Shown in pieces: positions 32,930-38,001 of a stretch of DNA of 38,001 bases. This DNA comes from a virus: positions 1 through 38,001 of the IMG/VR virus record IMGVR_UViG_3300007276_000117. One strand, written 5' to 3'. The number at the start of each line of letters is the position of its first letter. Positions within the stretch are counted from its first letter, which is position 1. Below the pieces are notes generated by a model. It did no database searches. It worked only from the letters and a program-made list of their open reading frames with translations, and was not told the origin of the DNA. Made by a program: the position numbers and the translations under genes.

Positions 32930-34965
32930 TTTTTTACCTTGACCTTACGAAGTGTACCCCGATTCTTAAAGTGCCTAGCCCGATTATCATGCTCATTTTC
33001 CAAAGTGAGTTTCCCACCTTCGGTATGACTGACATCTTTTCCGTTGCCTGAACCGTAAATCCCCCTGCGTCTACGCTCACGATTCAACTCTACTCTATAT
33101 TTGACCCTTTTCGGGCTAGACTGATATTTTGTGTCATATTGCAACTTATGTTTTCGTGCTGCTGGTGAAAGATTTCTTTTCAATAGTTGGTAGGCTATGT
33201 CCATTGGGTTGCTTTTGTAAGTTTCAGAAAAGTCTTGAGAAAAATCACCACCCTCTTCCATCAACGCTTGAGGTTCATTGTATCGTTGCCAAAAATCTGA
33301 GTGGGGGTTAGGGCCACCCCAATCTTCATGTTCTTCTGACATTTTATCTAACGCTACCTTAGCCGGATGAAGTGGATGTTTTTCTTGAAAATTACCATAA
33401 TGATTCATAATCTCCACTTGCTTTTCATGTGGTAATTCGTTTACTTTTGAAGATGCATCGTGGAAGTGTTGAATATAACGAAGGTATTGATTAAACGCTT
33501 CATCGGGGTAAAAATGCTGTCTATCGTTTTCAAACATACCTGAGTAATATTCCGTTTCTAATTCACCACTCGCAGGGTCATTCCAATAAGAAGGCGGTGC
33601 GTTTGCCATGGCATCAACAATCTGTTTTTGTTTATCGTGCAATTTATCGTAAGGTAAAATCTCTTGTCCTAAATCAAAAGCATCTTCCATAGTTCTATTT
33701 TTATCATCGTCTTTGAGCAACTGATAAGCAATTTCCATTGGTTCTCCTACGTTAAATAATGTATCATCTTTTAGTTCATTAAAAACTCTTTCAGATTCTA
33801 ATTGTGAAGTGGGGGTAACATTATTTATCAAAGGTATATCAGAAAATTGTCTTTGATATTCTAATTCTGCAAGTGGCCCTTGAGATGTCATTTGACCTAT
33901 AGCACTAGCAGATAACAACTTTTTTTGTTTTTCAGAAGGTGACAACCAATGTGCATAATTTTCAAGATTACCCTCAAGATGTGCTTCTAATGGTAACTTT
34001 AAGTAATCTCTTTGTCTTTTTGTTTTAGGTAATTGACTTCTCCAATTTTCAGGTTTAGTGTTTTCAAGAAGTTTTTCTTCTTCAAGTTGTTCCAACACAT
34101 CATTTTGCTCTTGATACTCTCTAGGGTGAGTGCTTCCTCTTGAACTAGATTTTGTTTTATGCCAAGCATCACCATAATCTCCATAACCTAATCTACTAAG
34201 ATTGCGATAAACACCTCTTCTTTCTTCGTCTTTTTCATTATGTCTATCTCTGTGTGAACTACCTTCATTATATTGATATGAATAAGGTAGGTAAAAGTTT
34301 TGCAGATTATTAAAAGCAAACTTTAATCGTTTAGCGTGTTCTTCGTTTTTTGCTTGAGGTAACACAACTTTGTTAAAATATTCTTCATAATCATTTTTAT
34401 GTCCTTCCATTTCAGGTGATGATAGGTTGTATATATCTTTTAACAACTGATAAGCAATTTCCATTGGTTCACTAAATGATTTTTTGACTTCTTTATTAGG
34501 TGTGGCCTCATCTGTTGGTTTACGTGGCATTTTTGGGCCAACTGAAATTATCAAAACAACACCTTTCTTTTTCTTAGGCTTCATCTTATCCTCAGATGCT
34601 TGAATTAAATATTCAGGTGATATACTACCCGGTCTAACTAAACTATTTGTTCCACCAAAAATACCTTCTTTTGGTTCTTGATGTTCAACCGCTTCAGGTA
34701 ATTGTGTACCTCTAACGCCCACAACACCAACTTTTTTAGGGTCAAGTTTCATTCTGTTTGCTCTGTCTTGTGCATAGGCTAAAGCCATTTCTCTATCAGG
34801 ATGGGTATATGAAATCAAATCCTCTTCTCTCATACCCTCAGGTATATAGCGATTTGAACGAGTTTTTGGGTTTCCACCTCTAATCCCTTCAGAAAGAACT
34901 TTTGGTAAATCTATAGTTCCGTGATATTCTGTCACAGGGCCGTATTCGTGTTTTTTAGCACTCAT
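32926..34965 (-). CDS. ART-like domain protein with three internal AW/AY-x2-LK tags
   Basis: 679 residues from ATG 34965, overlapping the preceding stop in ATGA. The first 130 residues resemble an ADP-ribosyltransferase-type fold: VTEYHGTIDLPKVLSEGI (12-29), SYTHPDREMALAYAQDRA (52-69) and VVGVRGTQLPEAVE (81-94), the pattern Y-H-G-T ... L-I-x-EG-I ... T-x2-x-x-x-A-x-x-YA. The tag PMEIAYQLLK or PMDIAYQLLK occurs at about residues 168, 408 and 587, cutting the chain into segments. The first two tags share an identical 27-base DNA sequence. The C-terminal 90 residues are very basic. It may be an internal head protein like T4 Alt, or a polyprotein cut at the tags. Confidence 0.75.
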   Translation of the reverse strand: MSAKKHEYGPVTEYHGTIDLPKVLSEGIRGGNPKTRSNRYIPEGMREEDLISYTHPDREMALAYAQDRANRMKLDPKKVGVVGVRGTQLPEAVEHQEPKEGIFGGTNSLVRPGSISPEYLIQASEDKMKPKKKKGVVLIISVGPKMPRKPTDEATPNKEVKKSFSEPMEIAYQLLKDIYNLSSPEMEGHKNDYEEYFNKVVLPQAKNEEHAKRLKFAFNNLQNFYLPYSYQYNEGSSHRDRHNEKDEERRGVYRNLSRLGYGDYGDAWHKTKSSSRGSTHPREYQEQNDVLEQLEEEKLLENTKPENWRSQLPKTKRQRDYLKLPLEAHLEGNLENYAHWLSPSEKQKKLLSASAIGQMTSQGPLAELEYQRQFSDIPLINNVTPTSQLESERVFNELKDDTLFNVGEPMEIAYQLLKDDDKNRTMEDAFDLGQEILPYDKLHDKQKQIVDAMANAPPSYWNDPASGELETEYYSGMFENDRQHFYPDEAFNQYLRYIQHFHDASSKVNELPHEKQVEIMNHYGNFQEKHPLHPAKVALDKMSEEHEDWGGPNPHSDFWQRYNEPQALMEEGGDFSQDFSETYKSNPMDIAYQLLKRNLSPAARKHKLQYDTKYQSSPKRVKYRVELNRERRRRGIYGSGNGKDVSHTEGGKLTLENEHDNRARHFKNRGTLRKVKVKK
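33718..34470. repeat. Dispersed 27-base repeat pair in the ART-like gene
   Basis: The segments 34444-34470 and 33718-33744 are identical over 27 bases and both encode the tag PMEIAYQLLK region. A third, diverged copy lies near 33181-33207. Identity at third codon positions suggests recent duplication or gene conversion between tag sites. Confidence 0.85.
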
Positions 34966-35171
34966 CTTCGCCTCACCACCCTTACTAAGCCTGTCTGTCT
35001 ACGCATTTTTGGTCTGATGTTTCCTCTAGCAAGATTACGAGCGTATCTTTTCTTAGTTTTTCGATTCTTAGTTTTACGGGATAAACGCTGAACTTTAGCC
35101 TGAGCAAGCCTTTTTGGTCTATCTTGAATGTAAGATTTTGCCTTGAATACTAAAACGAAATCTTCATTCAC
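34962..35171 (-). CDS. Very basic small protein
   Basis: 69 residues from GTG 35171. It is more than a third Arg and Lys (RLAQAKVQRLSRKTKNRKTK and KMRRQTGLVRVVRRR) with no acidic region after residue 16. It overlaps the ART-like gene by four bases. Such proteins bind DNA or RNA and may be packaged in the head as condensing or internal proteins. It is the most promoter-proximal gene of the run 31628-35171, beside the inverted repeat at 35179-35217. The start codon is uncertain because there is no in-frame ATG. Confidence 0.65.
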   Translation of the reverse strand: MNEDFVLVFKAKSYIQDRPKRLAQAKVQRLSRKTKNRKTKKRYARNLARGNIRPKMRRQTGLVRVVRRR

Positions 35172-35178
35172 GCTTTAG

Positions 35179-35217
35179 CGGAGTAAGCAACACGTTTTTG
35201 ATGTTACGCTAACTCCG
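35179..35217. promoter_or_regulatory. Imperfect inverted repeat between divergent genes
   Basis: Left arm CGGAGTAAGCAACA (35179-35192) and right arm TGTTACGCTAACTCCG (35202-35217) pair with two gaps. It lies in the 54-base gap between the minus-strand basic protein and the plus-strand gene at 35226, so it can act on both. A regulator-binding operator is the likely meaning. It could also be a hairpin in the leader of the plus-strand gene. Confidence 0.55.
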
Positions 35218-35225
35218 AATATCAT

Positions 35226-35549
35226 ATGCCGATACCAGCGATAGGTGCAGCACTTGGGGCATTAGGTAGTTTGGCTAGTAGTGCCGCTGCTTCAACTGCT
35301 ACTGCTGTTGGCACTCAAGCGGGTCGAGCAGCACTTATGCAAGGTGCAAAAGAACTTGGTAAAAAAGGTGCAAAAAAGGTCGGTGAAGCGGCTGCTCAAA
35401 AGGTAGCAGACTTTGACCCAATGGATGCAGCGATGTCTAGTTTGAATGCATCTGCTGAGAGAAATCGTAAATCTGACGAAGAAATGCGTAGAAGAACGGC
35501 AGACAAAGCCTCAGGTCAACAAAGTACAACCGCTGGATTCGGTCAATAA
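35226..35549 (+). CDS. Ala/Gly-rich small protein on the opposite strand
   Basis: 107 residues from ATG 35226, the only complete plus-strand gene in the window. The N-terminal 30 residues (AIGAALGALGSLASSAAAST) form a hydrophobic small-residue helix; residues 38-65 are an amphipathic Lys/Ala helix (GAKELGKKGAKKVGEAAAQK), and the tail is polar. It resembles membrane-active or internal virion proteins in composition. It faces the gene at 35543-35725 and overlaps its stop by seven bases. It has an inverted repeat upstream. I recognise no family. Confidence 0.65.
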   Translation: MPIPAIGAALGALGSLASSAAASTATAVGTQAGRAALMQGAKELGKKGAKKVGEAAAQKVADFDPMDAAMSSLNASAERNRKSDEEMRRRTADKASGQQSTTAGFGQ

Positions 35550-35725
35550 CTCAAAAAATGCTGCCATAATTCTTTGGCTTCTCTCTTTTTTAATTCATCA
35601 GAACTACTCATGGCTTCGTATAGAGTTTTGTTGATAAAAATGTTTTCTTGTTCGGTAAAAGGTATACCGAGAGGTTGTCCTTTAATTAGTAACCAAGCCC
35701 TTTCAAATGGTGTTGCCATAGTCAT
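35543..35725 (-). CDS. Small AW-x2-LK-tagged protein
   Basis: 60 residues from ATG 35725; ATG 35719 is also possible. The N-terminus MTMATPFERAWLLIKGQ is the shared tag in a form with Ile for Leu. The remainder is helical (INKTLYEAMSSSDELKKREA). It has its own TATA box about 28 bases upstream and no ribosome binding site, so it is probably leaderless. It is the shortest of the tagged proteins, showing the tag with only one small domain attached. Confidence 0.75.
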   Translation of the reverse strand: MTMATPFERAWLLIKGQPLGIPFTEQENIFINKTLYEAMSSSDELKKREAKELWQHFLSY

Positions 35726-35749
35726 TTACGGGTTAAATACGAGAGGGGG

Positions 35750-35757
35750 TTTATAAA
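35750..35757 (-). promoter_or_regulatory. TATA box of the 60-residue tagged gene
   Basis: The palindromic TTTATAAA is centred about 28 bases from ATG 35725, the archaeal distance for a leaderless start. No ribosome binding site precedes the ATG (CCCGTAA). It is one of the clearest promoters in the window. Confidence 0.65.
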
Positions 35758-35779
35758 TAAACATTCCTAAATCCCGTTT

Positions 35780-36187
35780 TTACAAAGGATTCCATCTTTG
35801 CTCTTCAGGAATATCGCTTAAATTACCCGTTGGACTCACCATAATGTTGTTTCTATTTTGATTATAAAACTCTTTTCTGTCCATCTCTTTACCATCCACC
35901 GTAATTGTATTTGGAATTGGTGGGTAATCTACGTTTGTGTTTGGATTAGGGGTTATGGGTAATATACTCGCTAAAGCATTTGTTGAAGGTTGTCCACCAA
36001 CATTTGCCCTACTTCTCGGTGGTGCGTTTATTTTTCTCTGTATGTCTTGTAAAGTCATAAAATTACCTGAACCGGGGGGATATTCGTGCATGTCAAGGGA
36101 TTGTTTTTGGTTTCCACCAAACTTTGGTTGTCCTGTGTATGACTCATCTGCTTTGAGAAAATCCCATGCTTTATCGAATGCTGTCAT
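35780..36187 (-). CDS. AW-x2-LK-tagged hypothetical protein
   Basis: 135 residues from ATG 36187, four bases after the preceding stop. A TTG at 36199 would add four residues ahead of the tag. The N-terminus MTAFDKAWDFLKADE is the clearest copy of the tag. The rest is polar, Pro/Asn-rich and probably disordered, with short motifs such as PPRSRANVGGQPSTN and a closing IPEEQRWNP. No domain is recognised. It belongs to a four-gene run of tagged proteins read from 37504 downward. Confidence 0.7.
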   Translation of the reverse strand: MTAFDKAWDFLKADESYTGQPKFGGNQKQSLDMHEYPPGSGNFMTLQDIQRKINAPPRSRANVGGQPSTNALASILPITPNPNTNVDYPPIPNTITVDGKEMDRKEFYNQNRNNIMVSPTGNLSDIPEEQRWNPL

Positions 36188-36191
36188 TGAT

Positions 36192-36662
36192 TCACCCAAG
36201 CCTATTCCAATTTCCGAGTTTCGGAGAGTCTACACCTCTATCTCTACCCATTCTTCTTCTGAATCTACTACTTCCCATTAAAGATTGTTGTTCCCTTTCC
36301 ATGTCCGGGTTCATACTAGAGCCTGCTTCTACTTGTTGTGTTATATTATCTTGCAAGTTCTGTGCATAATTCGTTTCTCTAGGCCCTCTAGTATTGGGTG
36401 AATTAGAATAACTTCTTCTTGCATTACCTAATATTGTTCTTTGCTCTCTTTTTAAGTCTCTATTGGGGTCATCACGATTTGCTTGTCCATAAGGAACTTC
36501 TCTATTGTATGGATAACCTATTGGTAGCACTTGAGGATTTCTCATTGTACTTAAATTATTAAATCTGTTCACTCTTAATTGGCTTAATGCTGCATTATTC
36601 ATAGACTGCGCAGAAGGTGAAAGTTCTTTCAAAAATACCCATGCTTCAACAAATGCTGTCAT
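36192..36662 (-). CDS. AW-x2-LK-tagged hypothetical protein
   Basis: 156 residues if started at ATG 36662; a TTG at 36671 would put three residues before the tag. The N-terminus is MTAFVEAWVFLKELSPSA. The remainder is Asn/Arg/Gln-rich and lacks obvious domains (LPIGYPYNREVPYGQANRDD), ending in a basic RFRRRMGRDRG. It shares only the tag with its neighbours, which suggests that the tag is the functional unit joined to diverse cargo. Confidence 0.7.
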   Translation of the reverse strand: MTAFVEAWVFLKELSPSAQSMNNAALSQLRVNRFNNLSTMRNPQVLPIGYPYNREVPYGQANRDDPNRDLKREQRTILGNARRSYSNSPNTRGPRETNYAQNLQDNITQQVEAGSSMNPDMEREQQSLMGSSRFRRRMGRDRGVDSPKLGNWNRLG

Positions 36663-36677
36663 CTTAGTCAACTTCTA

Positions 36678-37190
36678 TTAGTAGTATTGTGGGTATGTGT
36701 TTCCTCTGTGTACTGATGAAGCCATCCAATTCTGAGGGTTGGAGTCCGTAACACCCATAGCGGCATTTGGTTGTGGTGGGTATGTGTTTCCTCTGTGTAC
36801 TGATGCTGGTGCTTGTTGTTGCACACCTACTTGACCGCCCGTGACACCCATAGCGGCACTTGGTTGTGGTGGGGTATTTGCCGAATCCCCCATATTTTGC
36901 CATGATGGTGCGGGGTTAAACACACTAGTTCCTGTGTTCATACGTTCTGAATCAAAACTGCTTTCTCCTGAGCCATCCTCAGGTCTTGGCATTCTTACAG
37001 CCGTTCCATAAGGCGTACCAGCCATTATATGCTGTAATGGGTGTACCGCCCGTCCCATTTCTCGTTGGTTGTAATTATATTTTTCTCTTCTATCACCTAA
37101 CGCTGTACTAGAAGATTCTGTTTTAGGTTGTGCGTAATTTGGCACAGGTGCGTTTTTCAAAAATATCCATGCTGATTCAAATGCTGTCAT
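36678..37190 (-). CDS. AW-x2-LK-tagged protein with duplicated C-terminal unit
   Basis: 170 residues from ATG 37190, overlapping the previous stop in TAATG. The N-terminus is MTAFESAWIFLKNAPVP. The C-terminal 60 residues are two copies of a roughly 30-residue unit starting QP-[SN]-AAMGVT and ending ASVHRGNTYP or SSVHRGNTYP. The copies are nearly identical in DNA as well. The rest is polar and low in hydrophobics. A Gln/Pro/Asn-rich repeat of this sort is common in surface or flexible virion proteins. Confidence 0.7.
   Translation of the reverse strand: MTAFESAWIFLKNAPVPNYAQPKTESSSTALGDRREKYNYNQREMGRAVHPLQHIMAGTPYGTAVRMPRPEDGSGESSFDSERMNTGTSVFNPAPSWQNMGDSANTPPQPSAAMGVTGGQVGVQQQAPASVHRGNTYPPQPNAAMGVTDSNPQNWMASSVHRGNTYPQYY
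36688..36874. repeat. Tandem duplication in a tagged gene
   Basis: A block of about 90 bases is present twice: GTGTTTCCTCTGTGTACTGA occurs near 36694 and again near 36784, and CCCATAGCGGCA near 36755 and 36848. The two copies lie in frame in the C-terminal region of the gene at 36678-37190. Confidence 0.8.
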
Positions 37191-37504
37191 TAATATCCCC
37201 CCATTTGTGGTGGTGCTGGTGCTTCATCAGCCATATTTTCGGCTGCCATTTTTGCCTTTCTTTTACTTGCACCAGCCATTTCTTTAGTTTTGTGGTGTGT
37301 AACCAAGACTTTTGCATCTTGATAATCCATCCCTAAGGTCTGCACTAAGAAGTCAATGAGTGCTTCAGCATCCAAATCTTTGTGGCTATATTCTTCATCT
37401 CCGCCACCATTTGGGCTTTTTTCACCCATATCTGACGGTGGCGAAGGCATAGATGGCATACCCATCTTCAAAACAGCCCACGCTTCAGTAAAGGCGACAC
37501 TCAT
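37190..37504 (-). CDS. First AW-x2-LK-tagged protein of the accessory operon
   Basis: 104 residues from ATG 37504; the frame is open further upstream but that part lies in the repeat-rich control region and looks non-coding. The N-terminus MSVAFTEAWAVLKMGMPS carries the tag. A charged helical part follows (LDAEALIDFLVQTLGMDYQD, AKVLVTHHKTKEMAGASKRK), resembling a small UBA-like or similar helical bundle, though this is only an impression. It heads the right-hand minus-strand run of genes, next to the control region. Confidence 0.75.
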   Translation of the reverse strand: MSVAFTEAWAVLKMGMPSMPSPPSDMGEKSPNGGGDEEYSHKDLDAEALIDFLVQTLGMDYQDAKVLVTHHKTKEMAGASKRKAKMAAENMADEAPAPPQMGGY

Positions 37505-37540
37505 GATAGGCGGATAGAGGTTAGTGTTATCAATTTTTTT

Positions 37541-37559
37541 CTGCAATTTTTTTTTGCAG
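37541..37559. repeat. Hairpin with T-rich loop
   Basis: CTGCAA (37541-37546) and TTGCAG (37554-37559) are inverted arms around a run of seven T. It lies about 40 bases upstream of the first tagged gene. It could be a small hairpin or a regulator site; a terminator for plus-strand transcripts is less likely as there is no gene running into it. Confidence 0.45.
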
Positions 37560-37942
37560 GTACGTTCCAACCACCCAAAAAGCCCTTTCCACGAAAAAAA
37601 TGTGGGAAATCTGTGCGCGACTAAAAGAGGGTACGGTGGAGGGTACGGTCTATCTCTCCTTCTAAGGGCGGGTACGGTAAGAGGGTACGAAGCGGGGTTG
37701 CGGGTACGAAGGGGGTTGTTGGGTACGAGCGTTGGGCTGTTGGGTTCAACCATGCAACAAGCCTACGTGCGGGCTGCTTCGTACCCTTCAACCACCCCTC
37801 AACCACCCCTTTTCAGCGTCACGCTGCACCAGCCCAATGCAACCTGTAATCCCTTCCGCCGTTAACCCCCTACCGTATGTTTGGGTGTGTCCATGCCCTC
37901 TTTATTACCTTCATAATAGGGCAGGTACGAAGCCTTTGATTC

Positions 37943-37950
37943 TTATATAA
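37943..37950 (+). promoter_or_regulatory. TATA box of the rightward gene at the window edge
   Basis: TTATATAA is centred 26-27 bases upstream of ATG 37973. With archaeal spacing transcription would begin at or next to the A of the ATG, so the mRNA is leaderless. A GGTACGAAGC site lies ten bases upstream of it. It is the strongest archaeal-type promoter in the window. Confidence 0.7.
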
Positions 37951-37972
37951 AGGTCTTAGTATTGAGAGTCCC

Positions 37973-38001
37973 ATGTCAATCATGACTAACAATAAGAATG
38001 A
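37973..38001 (+). CDS. Start of a rightward gene (partial)
   Basis: An ATG at 37973 opens a frame reading MSIMTNNKN to the window edge; a second ATG lies at 37982. The TATA box spacing fixes 37973 as the likely start. Only nine full codons are visible, so the product cannot be named. Its divergence from the structural genes suggests that it is the beginning of the early or replication region. Confidence 0.5.

Larger units (their letters stand above)
37505..37972. promoter_or_regulatory. Repeat-rich divergent control region
   Basis: This 468-base gap holds no convincing gene. It carries six GGGTACG[GA] copies (37629, 37641, 37670, 37683, 37702 and 37721), an inverted copy (37779-37786) and single GGTACG copies at 37559 and 37924. 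GGGTACGAAGC at 37683-37693 and GCTTCGTACCC at 37776-37786 form an 11-base inverted repeat, and GGTACGAAGC recurs at 37924-37933 just ahead of the TATA box. CAACCACCCCT is duplicated at 37789-37810. Regulator sites are likely; a replication origin is possible. Confidence 0.7.

Noticed and set aside
37505-37753. Upstream extension of the first tagged protein to 187 residues
   Set aside because: The extra part is encoded by the GGGTACG repeats and other control sequence, has a Pro/Arg-rich composition unlike the rest, and the tag begins at ATG 37504 as in its neighbours.
37524-37950. Plus-strand reading frames in the control region
   Set aside because: They run through repeats and hairpins, overlap each other in different frames, and have no ribosome binding site or TATA spacing; composition is not coding-like.

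Overview
The window looks like part of the genome of a tailed, HK97-fold virus (Caudoviricetes) that most likely infects an archaeon. The gene set is viral: large terminase, portal, prohead protease fused to a scaffold, HK97-type major capsid protein, head-tail connector and tail tube. The archaeal signs are TATA-like boxes centred about 26-28 bases upstream of start codons that have no leader (best at 37973 on + and 35725, 17106 and 10370 on -), an archaeal-style AbrB regulator, zinc ribbons inserted in the portal, and an Arf/SR-beta-like small GTPase. Operon-internal genes have GGAGG or GGTGA ribosome binding sites and ATGA/TAATG overlaps. A marine host such as Poseidoniales or Nitrososphaeria is a guess; no host marker is present.

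Nearly everything is on the minus strand, so transcription runs from right to left. (1) 37505-38001: a gene-poor control region with GGGTACGA-type repeats and a divergent TATA box driving the start of a rightward gene. (2) 31628-37504: accessory, probably internal-virion genes. Five small proteins begin with a common tag of the form MTAF-x2-AW-x2-LK; the tag recurs inside a basic protein and three times in a 679-residue protein with an ADP-ribosyltransferase-like N-terminus. Several very basic or Cys-rich small proteins lie among them, with one plus-strand gene at 35226. (3) 31432-31627: an AT-rich island and promoter. (4) 28015-31431: a membrane/signalling group with an EF-hand protein carrying two membrane helices and a coiled coil, a small membrane protein, a Ras/Arf-like GTPase, an AbrB regulator and two unknown proteins. 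(5) 20072-28009: a small membrane protein, a tandem zinc-HTH protein (terminase small subunit candidate), large low-complexity virion-like proteins and the large terminase. (6) 2313-20075: LAGLIDADG protein, portal, small adaptor-like proteins, an 1807-residue protein with a degenerate DNA-ligase-like domain, protease-scaffold, capsid, decoration-like proteins and connectors. (7) 1-2301: tail tube candidate and the start of a further gene.

The genes work together as a packaging, head and neck assembly line preceded by accessory modules. The most original hypothesis is that the AW-x2-LK tag is a capsid-targeting or assembly signal that loads a set of cargo proteins, including an ART-like enzyme, into the head, in the manner of the T4 internal proteins and Alt. 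The second is a viral calcium/GTPase membrane module. Assignments come from reading motifs by eye; no database search was possible.
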